Of a stretch of 64,000 nt of DNA, positions 42,468-50,729 are shown piece after piece. Position 1 is the stretch's first letter; each line of letters begins with the position of its first letter. The notes under the pieces were generated by a model. The model was not told the DNA's origin. It did no database searches and was given only the letters and a program-made list of their open reading frames with translations. This DNA comes from Archangium gephyra (lineage in GTDB: Bacteria > Myxococcota > Myxococcia > Myxococcales > Myxococcaceae), in NCBI GenBank assembly GCA_003243425.1, contig QFQP01000010.1:137213-201212 (forward strand), in the 5' to 3' direction. Position numbers and translations under genes: made by a program.

Positions 42468-42506
42468 GTGTCTCTGTCCGCGTTCTCGGCGGCCGAGAGC
42501 CCGCGC

Positions 42507-42944
42507 TTACTTCTTCTTCGACGCCGCGATGGCGGCCGCACCCGCGCGACCACGGGGCAGCGCGATGTTCTCGACCGAGTTCGGCGCCGCGTCAGCCACC
42601 CAACCCGGGGGCAGACGGCCCGTGCGGTCGAGCATGCGGTACTTCTGGTAGTGCGCCGCGCAGTACCCCTTGCTGCGCGCGTCACGGCCGCAGCCGATGA
42701 CCGCGCACGCACGGCCGGTGTTCTCGGAGCGGCGACCACGACGGCCCGCCGTCGGCACCGCGACCGCGGTCAGCGCCTTCGGAGGACGACCCGGGCCGCG
42801 CTTGATCGGCGTACCGAGCGCCGTCGCGAGACGCGCGATGACCGTCGAGTTCGCGTTCAACGCAGCAAGCTGCGCGTGAATCGGCGCCAAAGCCCGCGCC
42901 ACCTCGTCCGCCACCATGTCTCGAATCGCTCTATCAACCGACAT
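42507..42944 (-). CDS. AT-hook and Cys/His-motif DNA-binding-like protein
   Basis: 145 residues from the ATG at 42944 (MSVDRAIRDMVADEVARALA). The first about 45 residues are helical and may form a dimer (DEVARALAPIHAQLAALNAN). An AT-hook KRGPGRPPK follows, then a putative zinc site CAVIGCGRDARSKGYCAAHY, and a basic Lys tail. The combination suggests a small chromatin-associated or regulatory protein of a kind often seen in myxobacteria, function unknown. A TTG-started frame reaches 42998, but it would cross a perfect hairpin; the ATG is more likely. Confidence 0.82.
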   Translation of the reverse strand: MSVDRAIRDMVADEVARALAPIHAQLAALNANSTVIARLATALGTPIKRGPGRPPKALTAVAVPTAGRRGRRSENTGRACAVIGCGRDARSKGYCAAHYQKYRMLDRTGRLPPGWVADAAPNSVENIALPRGRAGAAAIAASKKK

Positions 42945-42975
42945 TCGTTTATTTTTCCGTTTCTTTCGGGGGGGA

Positions 42976-42997
42976 TGGCCGTCGTTCGTGACGGCCA
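42976..42997. promoter_or_regulatory. Perfect 8-bp inverted repeat upstream of the AT-hook gene
   Basis: TGGCCGTC-GTTCGT-GACGGCCA in the 84-bp gap between the MFS gene stop and the AT-hook gene start. It may be the 3' hairpin of the MFS transcript (no T run follows on the minus strand) or a leader stem or operator of the AT-hook gene 32 nt downstream. Confidence 0.45.
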
Positions 42998-43028
42998 ATT
43001 GAGCGGCTTAACACTCATCAATCACAAC

Positions 43029-44276
43029 TCAAACAGCTTCTTCCCCGTTATGAATGGGCCGTAATTCTGTCAACGGCGGGAGCTTTCTGAGCTGCGGAAA
43101 TACGAGCGCAACCACGCCCACCACCAGCAGCGTTCCCACGCCGCCGGCCACCACCGAGAAGAATGGGCTGACCAACGCAGCCACCGAGCCCGACTCGAAG
43201 GCGCCGAGCTCGTTCGACATGCCGATGAACACGTTCCGAATCGCCGCGACGCGGCCGCGCATGACGTCGGGCGTGAGCGATTGTTCGAGCGTGGCGCGCA
43301 CCACCACCGAGACGTTGTCGAACACACCAGAGAAGAAGAGCGCGGCGAGCGAGAGCCACATCACCTGTGAAATGCCGAACACGATGGTGGTGATGCCGAA
43401 GCCCGCGACCGAAATGAGGAGCGCTTCGCCGGGCTTCTTCCACGGCGGCAGGCGCGTCTGAATCAGCGCCATCGACAGCGCGCCCAGCGCGGGCGCCGCA
43501 CGCAACCAGCCGAGCCCCACCGGGCCGACGTGAAGAATGTCTTTGGCGTACACCGGCAACAAAGACACCGCGCCGCCGAGCAGCACCGCGAACAGGTCGA
43601 GCGTGATGGCCGCGAGGAACACCTTCGTGCCGGTGACGAAGCGGAACCCCGCCAACAGGTCGGTCAGGCCCTGACTCTTCCCCGTCATCGCCGCGGGCCG
43701 GTGCGGGAGCGAGACCAGAATCGCCACGAAGACCAGATGCGCGAAGCAGGCGAACGAGAAGGCGAGCTCCGCGTTCTTCACCAGCGCGATGAGGAAGCCC
43801 GCCAGCGCCGGGCCTGAAATCGAGGCCAGCTCGAAGCTGCTCGAGAACCACGCGTTGGCGTTCGCGAAGTCTTTCGCGGGAACCAGCTGCGGCAACATGG
43901 CGCCGACCGAAGGGCCGCGGAACGCCATGCCCACGCCCATCACCAGAATCACCGGGTAATACAGCCACGCGGCGCCATCGAAGACACTCAGCGCAGTGAA
44001 CGCGCCGGCGCACGTCGCGAGCAGCAGATGTGACGCGATGGCCACCGAGCGCCGGGGGAACCGGTCGGCCGCGACGCCGGCGGCCAGCGCGAGCGTCACC
44101 ACCGGAATCACCTCGATGAGCCCCACCAGCCCGAGCGCGAACGTCGACCCGGTCACCTCGTAGAGCTGCCAGCCGACCGCGACCGACGTCGACGTGGTGG
44201 CAATGGCTGAAAAGAAACGGCCGACCGCGAGGCGAGCCACGCCCGGGTGCCGCATTGCCGCGAAACCATCACTCAT
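43029..44276 (-). CDS. MFS transporter (MFS_3/EntS-like)
   Basis: 415 residues with twelve hydrophobic segments. The conserved loop 2-3 motif appears as AGVAADRFPRRSVAIASH, and SFELASISGPALAGFLIALV and DVMRGRVAAIRNVFIGMSNE are typical of the MFS_3 group that includes the enterobactin exporter EntS. It is likely an inner-membrane drug or siderophore-type exporter driven by proton flow; the substrate is unknown. An SH3-like lipoprotein precedes it by 4 bp. Confidence 0.9.
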   Translation of the reverse strand: MSDGFAAMRHPGVARLAVGRFFSAIATTSTSVAVGWQLYEVTGSTFALGLVGLIEVIPVVTLALAAGVAADRFPRRSVAIASHLLLATCAGAFTALSVFDGAAWLYYPVILVMGVGMAFRGPSVGAMLPQLVPAKDFANANAWFSSSFELASISGPALAGFLIALVKNAELAFSFACFAHLVFVAILVSLPHRPAAMTGKSQGLTDLLAGFRFVTGTKVFLAAITLDLFAVLLGGAVSLLPVYAKDILHVGPVGLGWLRAAPALGALSMALIQTRLPPWKKPGEALLISVAGFGITTIVFGISQVMWLSLAALFFSGVFDNVSVVVRATLEQSLTPDVMRGRVAAIRNVFIGMSNELGAFESGSVAALVSPFFSVVAGGVGTLLVVGVVALVFPQLRKLPPLTELRPIHNGEEAV

Positions 44277-44280
44277 GACG

Positions 44281-45294
44281 TCACAACCGGGTCGACGCCG
44301 GGCAGCCCGAGGCTCTGCGCGGCAGGTACAGCTTCACGTCCGGCTCGAACCACTCGAGCGCGAGGCGCACCTCGAGCCAGTCCGGTTCGTGGGGCCCGGC
44401 GCCGACGACGAACTCCGCGCGCTCGCGCAGCGTGCCCACCCGCTGAAGCCGGCCGTCAACGAAGGCGGCCAGTGGCAGCGCCTCGTCACACGCGTTGAGC
44501 TGTTCCGTGGGAGGCGTCGGGCCTTCCGCCGCGGGCGCCGCGACGGCCTCGGCCGGCTTCACGCGCGCAGCGTCGACCCAGCCGATCCACGTCAGGTTGT
44601 CGGCGGTGGGAACGGCGACGCGAACGAACGCGCCGCTGCGCTCGAGCTCGAAGAGCACCGGCACCCGCGACGCGTCGAGCACTCCGGCAGGTGGAGCGTC
44701 GATGGTCGCCGAGAGCTCGACGGCGTCGCCCACCAACTGCAGCGCCTTGTCGTCAGCGAAGCCTGCGGCGCGAACCTGCGCCGACGGCGAATCACTCCTG
44801 CCGTGCACGCTCAAGTCTTCGCAACGCAGCGTGACCGCCAGCGGCTCGTTGGAATGAAAGAGCGCCAGGCTCGCTTCACCGGGCACCGCGAGCACCGAGC
44901 CCACGTTGGCGTCGAGCACGCGCAGGCGCGCGCCCTTGTGCAGCAGGCCCACCTCACCGACGCGCCGCGGGTCCCACGAGGCGATCGCCGGCTCGTTGCC
45001 GAGGTCGACGTCACCGTCGAGGTCCAGGCCCGGGCCACTCCACCGGCCTTCGAGGAGCGTGAAGTCGCCGGCGCGCCGCAAGGTCGCGGTGGCCGTCACC
45101 GGCTGCCCCGGGAGCGAACGAACGCGGCCCAGCTTCGTCACCGAATGACGCGCGAACACCACGCCTTCACCCCACGCCGCTTCGCGCCACCAACACAACG
45201 AGTCGCTTCGGGTCGAACTCGCGAGCTGCGTCTGGCGCGCCGGAGCTGCACACCCGCACAACACAGACACTGCAATCGCGATGGCTGCGCGCAT
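44281..45294 (-). CDS. Lipoprotein with SH3-like repeats
   Basis: 337 residues from the ATG at 45294, lipobox VLCGC with Cys near 14-15 (a start at 45315 is possible). The body is beta-rich with SH3b-like or carbohydrate-binding-like pieces (GLLHKGARLRVLDANVGSVL, LFELERSGAFVRVAV) and a Pro/Ala linker, then a Cys-bounded C-terminal domain (NACDEALP, RASGCPAS). No enzyme motif. It ends 4 bp before the MFS gene and starts 26 bp after the module B lipoprotein stop, so all may share a transcript. Confidence 0.7.
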   Translation of the reverse strand: MRAAIAIAVSVLCGCAAPARQTQLASSTRSDSLCWWREAAWGEGVVFARHSVTKLGRVRSLPGQPVTATATLRRAGDFTLLEGRWSGPGLDLDGDVDLGNEPAIASWDPRRVGEVGLLHKGARLRVLDANVGSVLAVPGEASLALFHSNEPLAVTLRCEDLSVHGRSDSPSAQVRAAGFADDKALQLVGDAVELSATIDAPPAGVLDASRVPVLFELERSGAFVRVAVPTADNLTWIGWVDAARVKPAEAVAAPAAEGPTPPTEQLNACDEALPLAAFVDGRLQRVGTLRERAEFVVGAGPHEPDWLEVRLALEWFEPDVKLYLPRRASGCPASTRL

Positions 45295-45319
45295 GGTCGC
45301 GCGCAGCCCTAGCACGTCT

Positions 45320-46009
45320 TCAGCCTTCGTCCTTCCAGGTGGTCGTGTACACGCTGACGTCTTCCACGCCGCGCGCGAAGCCGTTGAACGCCGGGCTCAT
45401 GGTGTCCAGCGGCCTGGCGCCGCTGCCGACCAGCGAGAAGTCGATGCGCGAGAAGAGCTCGTCGAGGTCGAACTGCAGCAGCACGCGGCCGCGAGAAGTC
45501 GTCATCTCGTGGGGGAACGACGCGCCTTCGAGCGGCGCCGGCGGCGTGAAGCGCGCCGAGAATTCGACGGTGGTGCCGTTCTTCTTCGCGCTGCCTTCCA
45601 CCTCGATGCCGCCGCTCGCGTAGCCGAGCTGCACCGAGCCGTACGTGCCGGTGACCGCATTGGCGGTGCCCCACGCCGTCGCCTCGCTCGCGAGCAGGTC
45701 CACGTCGACGTCGGCGAGCACTTCACCCAGCGCCTCGCCGGGCACGTAGTGACCGGGGTGTGCGTACGCGGTCGAGATGACGAGCCCGTTCCACCACGGC
45801 GGCGACACGTGCACGACCTGCGCGGGGCCCGAGAAGAAGCGGAGCGTCGACAGGTGCGCGGTGGCGCGCGTAAGCGTAACCGACCACCCGGAGTCGGTGA
45901 TGATGGGCGCCGTGCTGCCCGAGACCTCGACGGGGAATTCACGCCGCTGGCGCTCGGTCATCGCGCCACAACCACACAACAACAGACATACGAGAATTGA
46001 TTGCTTCAC
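45320..46009 (-). CDS. Lipoprotein of the TonB-module family, module B
   Basis: 229 residues from a GTG at 46009 that overlaps the receptor stop (GTGA). Lipobox LLCGC with Cys near 14. It carries the family motif SGWSVTLTRATAHLSTLRFF, which aligns with NGFEVTLTRAKLTVGALYL and DGWEITFTRVLVTVGNVTV of module A, and the later block QFDLDELFSRIDFSLV. A His/Tyr cluster AHPGHYVPGEALGE could bind metal. It follows its receptor exactly as in module A. Function inferred: outer-membrane lipoprotein partner of the receptor. Confidence 0.83.
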   Translation of the reverse strand: MKQSILVCLLLCGCGAMTERQRREFPVEVSGSTAPIITDSGWSVTLTRATAHLSTLRFFSGPAQVVHVSPPWWNGLVISTAYAHPGHYVPGEALGEVLADVDVDLLASEATAWGTANAVTGTYGSVQLGYASGGIEVEGSAKKNGTTVEFSARFTPPAPLEGASFPHEMTTSRGRVLLQFDLDELFSRIDFSLVGSGARPLDTMSPAFNGFARGVEDVSVYTTTWKDEG

Positions 46010-48024
46010 AAATGAATCTCCAGATTGAGAAAGAACGTGCGCGGGGCTCCGGCCGTGAAATGCCGCGCGGGGAGCCGGCTCTGATTTCCCCAGTTCGACG
46101 CGAAGACGTACTCACCGTCGCGCCACGACGAGTCGAGGAGGTTCTGCAGGTCGAGCGTGAGCTCGACCCTTCCCACGCGAACGCCCGCGCGCGCGTCGAC
46201 CAGCACCACCTCGCGGCTGAACTCGTCGTACGGCAGGGGGCGCGGGCCAATGACGGTGACGCCCAGGCCCACGCGCGGCGTGACGACGAAGGTGCCCACG
46301 TCGAAGGGCCGGCTCCACCCGGTGTCGAGGCGGCCGACGACCGGCGCGAAGTACGGGAGCAGCGCGTTCTTTTCGAGCAACTGCGCGTGCGCGACGGTGA
46401 CGTTGCCCGAGATGACGAAGCCCTCCACCGGGCGCGCGGTGAGCATCGCCTGACCACCTCCACGCAGCGTCTTGCCGACGAACGACGTGGTGCCCACGCT
46501 GTGGTCGAAGAAGAAGTCGTTGGCCACGTAGCTGGTGAAGCCCGCCGCGCTCGCCGAGACGAGCCGTGAGTCGAAGCGCAGCCCGAGCTCACCGCCGTGC
46601 ACGTCGACGAACGGCGCACGTTCACCGTCGCTCAACTGTCGGGCTTGCGGCGTGCGGAAGCCGTCGCCGTACGAAAGGAAGGCGCGGAAGTGTTCCCCCA
46701 GCTCGCGCTCGATGCCGGCCTTCAGCCCGAAGTGAGGGCCCAGTGAGGCGCGGGTGCCGCCCTGCCCGTTGAACGCGAGGTTGTCGCGCAGGTTCACGTG
46801 GAGCACGTCGGCGCGGCCGCCCAGCATGAAGCGCCAGCCACCGGGGGCCCACGCGAGCTCGCCCCACGCGCTGCCCATGGTCTGCGTGAACTCGGCGTCG
46901 ACCTCGGTGGCGCGCGGCGTGCCGTCGGCGTCGACGTAGCCGCGTTGCGATTGCGTGATGCCGTCACCGCGGCCCGAAACGCCGAGCTCGAGTGACAACA
47001 CCTCACCGCCGAGGTGGAGGTGCCGGTGGTGCACCGCGCGGCCGCCGAAGGTGAACGAGCGCTGGTACTGCTCGAGCCCATCGCCCTGCGCGTCGACGAG
47101 CGCGCCGGTGAAGTTGTTGCGCAACCGGTTCTCGTTGAAGACGCCGAACACCTCGACGGTCGTGCGGCCTTCGCCTGCGTTGTAGTCCGCGCCGAGCAGC
47201 AGCTGGTGCCGTTGCACCGCGCCGCCCTGCTGCGCACCGTTGGCGTCGAAGAAGCCCTTCTCACCCGCGCGGTACTGGTCTTCACGCATGACACCGGGAG
47301 AATCGAAGCGCGCGCCGTAGCTGCCGCCGACGGCCCGCAGCGTGACGTGGTCGAGCTTGTAGACGAGCTGACCCAACGCAGACACGCGACCGAACGCGCG
47401 CTGCGGACCGAAGCCGTCGCCCTGCACGTACTCGACGGCCGCGAACGAGTCGCCGAGGTCGGCCGGCCGGAAACCCGCGAAGAGTCGAAAGCGATTGAAG
47501 CTGCCGTAGCCCGCCGAGAGCTGGACCCCGGGCTCTTCGAGGCCGAGCTCGTAGCGCACCGTGCCGGCCACCGCGAAGTCGCCCTGCCACGCGCGCGCGC
47601 TGCCTTCGGTGACCTTCACCTCGCGCACCGCTTCGGGCACGAGCCAGTTCAGGTCGGCGTAGCCGAGCGCGTGAATGTGGCTGACCTGGTTCACCGGCAG
47701 GCCGGCGACGTTGAGCTCGACGTCCTGGCCGTGAACCGCGTCGAAGCCGCGCAGAAGGAGCTGCTGCGCCTTGCCTTCGCCCGAGTGCTGCGTGGCGACG
47801 AGACCGGGAACCGCGCGGAGCAGGTCCGTCGCGCCGCTACGGGGCGTGGCCTCGAGCACGTCGCGCGGCACTTCGATTTCCGTCGCCGAGCGCGGCGCGC
47901 GCTTCGAGCGCACGGTCGTCTGGCGGAGCGTCACCACGCCGGCGTCGGCTTGTTCTTCTTCTCCTTCGTGCGCGAACGCGTGCAGCGCGCAGACGCAGAG
48001 GAGGCACGGCAAGAGACGCGACAT
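46006..48024 (-). CDS. TonB-dependent outer-membrane receptor, module B
   Basis: 672 residues. Signal peptide (LLPCLLCVCALHAFA), then HEGEEEQADAG with a His/Glu cluster at the mature N-terminus, a TonB box-like VVTLRQTTV, a plug domain (RAVPGLVATQHSGEGKAQQL then LLRGFDAVHGQDVELN) and a 22-strand-type barrel that closes with FFLNLEIHL. It is homologous to the module A receptor throughout (shared GYADL, QGDFAVAG, GYGSFN and LPARHFTAGAPR blocks) but lacks the fused TonB domain. His residues in the plug and the His-rich partner hint at metal or metallophore uptake. The downstream lipoprotein overlaps it. Confidence 0.92.
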   Translation of the reverse strand: MSRLLPCLLCVCALHAFAHEGEEEQADAGVVTLRQTTVRSKRAPRSATEIEVPRDVLEATPRSGATDLLRAVPGLVATQHSGEGKAQQLLLRGFDAVHGQDVELNVAGLPVNQVSHIHALGYADLNWLVPEAVREVKVTEGSARAWQGDFAVAGTVRYELGLEEPGVQLSAGYGSFNRFRLFAGFRPADLGDSFAAVEYVQGDGFGPQRAFGRVSALGQLVYKLDHVTLRAVGGSYGARFDSPGVMREDQYRAGEKGFFDANGAQQGGAVQRHQLLLGADYNAGEGRTTVEVFGVFNENRLRNNFTGALVDAQGDGLEQYQRSFTFGGRAVHHRHLHLGGEVLSLELGVSGRGDGITQSQRGYVDADGTPRATEVDAEFTQTMGSAWGELAWAPGGWRFMLGGRADVLHVNLRDNLAFNGQGGTRASLGPHFGLKAGIERELGEHFRAFLSYGDGFRTPQARQLSDGERAPFVDVHGGELGLRFDSRLVSASAAGFTSYVANDFFFDHSVGTTSFVGKTLRGGGQAMLTARPVEGFVISGNVTVAHAQLLEKNALLPYFAPVVGRLDTGWSRPFDVGTFVVTPRVGLGVTVIGPRPLPYDEFSREVVLVDARAGVRVGRVELTLDLQNLLDSSWRDGEYVFASNWGNQSRLPARHFTAGAPRTFFLNLEIHL

Positions 48025-48081
48025 TCGCGTGCTCCGTGGTTGGAGATGAGGGAGGGAGTCGGGGGCGCGCGACGCCCGGCG

Positions 48082-48369
48082 TCAGGGAGCCTGGGCCTGT
48101 TCGACGCGGCGCGGGCTGATCAGCTCCGGCACCTCGGGAGCGACTGCTTCACCGGCGACGAGCGCCAGCAGCACCGGCGCGACGAGCGGCGGCGTGGGCG
48201 CCTGGGTGAACACCACCGACTGGTGTTCGAACGTGCCATCGGCCCTGTGCGTGTGCTGGTGACCGTGTGCGTGCGTCAGGCGGTGCAGCACCGGCGCGAA
48301 CACGAGGCACCACGCGAGGGCCAACAGCCCCAGCACGGCCCACTCGCGACGGTCAGCGCGGCTCCACAC
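48082..48369 (-). CDS. Small His-rich membrane protein leading TonB module B
   Basis: 95 residues from a GTG at 48369. One N-terminal hydrophobic segment (WAVLGLLALAWCLVFAPVLH) is followed by a His cluster (HRLTHAHGHQHTHRADGTFE), then a second hydrophobic stretch (LVAPVLLALVAGEAVA) and a Pro-rich tail. The His cluster is a likely metal site facing the periplasm. The position, 57 bp before the receptor, and topology match the small gene of module A. Family not recognised; a metal chaperone or sensor role is an inference. Confidence 0.72.
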   Translation of the reverse strand: MWSRADRREWAVLGLLALAWCLVFAPVLHRLTHAHGHQHTHRADGTFEHQSVVFTQAPTPPLVAPVLLALVAGEAVAPEVPELISPRRVEQAQAP

Positions 48370-48434
48370 GGCGGCGTTACGTAGCCCACACCGGTTTGGA
48401 TGGGTACGAGCGCGCTGCGCTATACCGCTCGCCC

Positions 48435-48944
48435 GTGGGTGCCCCTGCTCAGCGCGACGTGGTCGAGATGCTGCTCGAAGCGCACGTCGAGACCCGTCAG
48501 GTGCTCGCCATGGCCGAAGCGCTCGCCGCAGGGAACGCGGTGGCCTCGAGCCAGGACGCTGCGGGGCGCATCGCGGATCATCTGGAGTGGCTGCTGCCGC
48601 TGCACTGCGAAGACGAAGAGGTCTCCATCGAGCAGCGGTTGAAGGGCCGCCACCCGGTGGTCGACGACGCGCTGACCACCATGGTTCGTCAGCACCTCGC
48701 GTTGCAGGGCCCGCTGGCGCGGTTGCGCCTGGGGTGCCGAATGGTGGCGCGCGACGTCAACCGCCTGCACGCGCTGCGCTTCGAGCTCGCCAATGCATCG
48801 GCTGATCTGCGAGCGCGCCTCGAGGAACACAACTCGCTCGAAGAGAGCATCGTGTTCCCCGCGTTGAAGCGCATGCTCTCCGTCGACGAGCTCGAAGACA
48901 TCGCCGCGGAAATGACGGCGCGCCGCGGCTCACTGGCGGCCTGA
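48435..48944 (+). CDS. Hemerythrin-like HHE-domain protein
   Basis: 169 residues from the GTG at 48435 (an ATG at 48468 is next; the frame is open back to 48267 but overlaps the divergent gene). Possible di-iron ligands: His in LLEAHVETRQV, the HxxxE of HCEDEE, His in VRQHLALQ, and the HxxxxE/D of EEHNSLEESIVFPAL. A four-helix bundle of this type binds O2, NO or iron in the cytoplasm. The sequence departs from classic hemerythrins, so ligand assignment is tentative. The 3' end overlaps the convergent gene by 15 bp. Confidence 0.75.
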   Translation: MGAPAQRDVVEMLLEAHVETRQVLAMAEALAAGNAVASSQDAAGRIADHLEWLLPLHCEDEEVSIEQRLKGRHPVVDDALTTMVRQHLALQGPLARLRLGCRMVARDVNRLHALRFELANASADLRARLEEHNSLEESIVFPALKRMLSVDELEDIAAEMTARRGSLAA

Positions 48945-49340
48945 CAGGTCGGCGATCTCGTCGGCGTGGCGCTTCGGCACCGCCCACACCTGCAGCATGT
49001 CTTCCCACTCACCGAGCACCACGAGCTCCTTGAGGGCCGGCGCTTCGTCGAAGAGCGCGTTGAGCTCGTCGATGAGCGCGGTGACGTCTTCGACTTCCCA
49101 CGTCTCGTGGAGTTCGCCCCACTCGATTTCCATCACCATCGGCGAGGTGGTGCGCACGTCGAGGACCCGGAACTTCTGAACGCCCACCGCCCAGGTCAGC
49201 GTGCTCACCACTTCGTCGGGCAGGGCGCGCAACGAGAGTGAGAGGCCGCCGACCAGGCGCCCTTCGTGACACGCGCGGCGCAGCGGCGTGGGCAGTGGTT
49301 CGTCACCGATGATGAGGCCCCACTCGCGCAGCTCGTTCAC
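48930..49340 (-). CDS. Small acidic cytoplasmic protein, unknown function
   Basis: 136 residues from the GTG at 49340, which has an excellent GGAGGTG site 5 nt upstream; the frame to 49394 would begin inside a terminator hairpin. No signal or membrane segment. The sequence is alpha/beta and acidic (VMEIEWGELHETWEVEDVTA, LIDELNALFDEAPALKEL), with a C-terminal KRHADEIADL. I do not recognise it. It lies just downstream of the terminator of the Cys-rich lipoprotein gene and overlaps the hemerythrin-like gene at its 3' end. Confidence 0.75.
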   Translation of the reverse strand: MNELREWGLIIGDEPLPTPLRRACHEGRLVGGLSLSLRALPDEVVSTLTWAVGVQKFRVLDVRTTSPMVMEIEWGELHETWEVEDVTALIDELNALFDEAPALKELVVLGEWEDMLQVWAVPKRHADEIADLSGRQ

Positions 49341-49353
49341 GACGCACCTCCGG

Positions 49354-49389
49354 AAAAGAAACGGCGCGGACCGTTGCCAGTCCGCGCCG
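49354..49389 (-). terminator. Intrinsic terminator of the Cys-rich lipoprotein gene
   Basis: A perfect 10-bp stem CGGCGCGGAC / GTCCGCGCCG with an 8-nt loop, followed on the minus strand by TTTCTTTT (49361-49354). It sits 24 bp after the stop of the lipoprotein gene at 49413 and just before the GTG of the next minus-strand gene. Confidence 0.88.
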
Positions 49390-49412
49390 CTCACTTCAGA
49401 ACTTCGGGGCGA

Positions 49413-50516
49413 TTACTGGCAGACGCCCGCGGTGACGTTGCAGGTGGTGCCCACGCCGAACACCTTGATGCAGAACGCGCAGGTGCCGCCGTTGACGCCG
49501 CAGGCCTGACCGATGAGCGACGTGCCGTTGGGGACGCAGAAGCCTTCAGCGCAGCACTCGCCGTTGGCACAGTTGACGCCCGACATGGGGTCGCACGTGC
49601 CCGGGAAGAGGCCGCCGTCGAGGCCGGGGAAGATGCCACCGCCGCCACCGCCGGTGCCCGCGTTACCGATGCACGCGCCCGCGTCGACCGCGTCACAGAC
49701 CTGCTGACCGACACAACCGATGCACGCCGCGCCCGGCGCGCCCTGGCCGCACTGCGCCGTCGTGTACTGCGCGGGGAGCTTGCAGTTGTTGCCGTCGCAG
49801 CAGCCCTGGCAGGTGGTCGCGTTGCAGGTGGTGCCGCCGAAGCAGGTGCCGCTCTGGCAGGTCTGACCGGCCTGCTGATCACACGCCTGGCAGAAGCCGC
49901 CGTTCTTGCCGCACGAACCGTTCGAGCTGCCCGTCTCGCAGGCGCCGGTGCTGATGTTGATGCAACCCGCGCACGGCGTGCAGGCGCCGGCCTGGCAGGT
50001 GTTGCCCATCATGCAGCTGCTGCACGCCAGACCGCCGGTGCCGCAGCGTGAAGGCGTGGTGTTGATGATGCAGACACCCGAGGGCGTGCAGCACCCCGTG
50101 GCGCAGGTCGTGGGGCCGCACGCGCCGCCGTCGGTACCCGAGCCACCACCCGTCGCCGAAGTGCCGCCGCCGGTCGCCGAACCGCCACCGGTCGCCGTGC
50201 CGCCGCCCGCGCCACCACCCGAACCACCGCCCGTGCCGCCGGTCACGCACTGGCCGCCGCGGAGCGGATCAGCCTGGTCGACCTGAGCGCACGTCTGCCC
50301 CGCCGCGCACGGCGAGCACGTCGCGCCGGCCTTGCCGCAGGCTTCGGTGCTCGAGCCCGACTGACAGGTTCCCGTCTCGTCGCAGCAGCCGTCACAGTTG
50401 GCCGCGCTGCAGCGCGTGGGACGAGGCGGCGTGCCGCACGAAGACGGCAGCACCGCAAACACAAAACCGATGGCGGCGCCGAGCATCAGCGCGTGAGGGG
50501 TCTTCGAAGTACGCAT
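49413..50516 (-). CDS. Cys-rich surface lipoprotein made of repeated Cys modules
   Basis: 367 residues with a signal peptide and a Cys at SSCGTPP (residue 27). It then carries five Cys modules of about 45 residues in the pattern CxxxxCxGCCDxxGxCQxG...CGxxGxxCxxC..GQxC. Module 1 is separated from the rest by a Gly/Ser/Thr linker with repeated ATGGGS. The modules should form compact disulfide-bonded units on the cell surface. The first module is nearly the same as that at the N-terminus of the VWA lipoprotein at 54145. No catalytic motif. Divergent from the 1102-residue VWA lipoprotein across a hairpin-rich gap, and ended by a strong terminator. Confidence 0.85.
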   Translation of the reverse strand: MRTSKTPHALMLGAAIGFVFAVLPSSCGTPPRPTRCSAANCDGCCDETGTCQSGSSTEACGKAGATCSPCAAGQTCAQVDQADPLRGGQCVTGGTGGGSGGGAGGGTATGGGSATGGGTSATGGGSGTDGGACGPTTCATGCCTPSGVCIINTTPSRCGTGGLACSSCMMGNTCQAGACTPCAGCINISTGACETGSSNGSCGKNGGFCQACDQQAGQTCQSGTCFGGTTCNATTCQGCCDGNNCKLPAQYTTAQCGQGAPGAACIGCVGQQVCDAVDAGACIGNAGTGGGGGGIFPGLDGGLFPGTCDPMSGVNCANGECCAEGFCVPNGTSLIGQACGVNGGTCAFCIKVFGVGTTCNVTAGVCQ

Positions 50517-50550
50517 GTCGTTGTTCTCCAGGGGCGCGAAACCGGGCGAA

Positions 50551-50685
50551 GGTCGCGTGAAGCGCGACCGTCTACAACCTGCGCGCTAGGCCCACAAGTG
50601 GGCCACCGGGAGTTCTCAGCCCTTGAGAAAGAACCCGAGTGCGCCTGCGTGAGCGTGTGTCGGGGGCTTGATCTCCCAGACACAC
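50551..50685. promoter_or_regulatory. Four successive inverted repeats in the divergent gap
   Basis: The 213-bp gap between the Cys-rich lipoprotein and the VWA lipoprotein holds four perfect inverted repeats: GGTCGCG/CGCGACC (50551-50569), GGCCCAC-AA-GTGGGCC (50589-50604), TTCTCA/TGAGAA (50613-50629) and GTGTGTC/GACACAC (50655-50685, with an inner GGG/CCC). The second has a 2-nt centre and suits a DNA-binding dimer; the others can form RNA hairpins. A leader RNA, small RNA or clustered operators are all possible. Confidence 0.5.
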
Positions 50686-50729
50686 AAGCAGACTATGCGC
50701 GGCCTTTTCATCTCGACGGAGTCACCTTC

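Noticed and set aside
42945..42998. TTG-started extension of the AT-hook protein (leader MAVTNDGHPPRKKRK)
   Set aside because: It crosses a perfect hairpin and uses a rare start; the ATG at 42944 opens directly on the conserved-looking helix.
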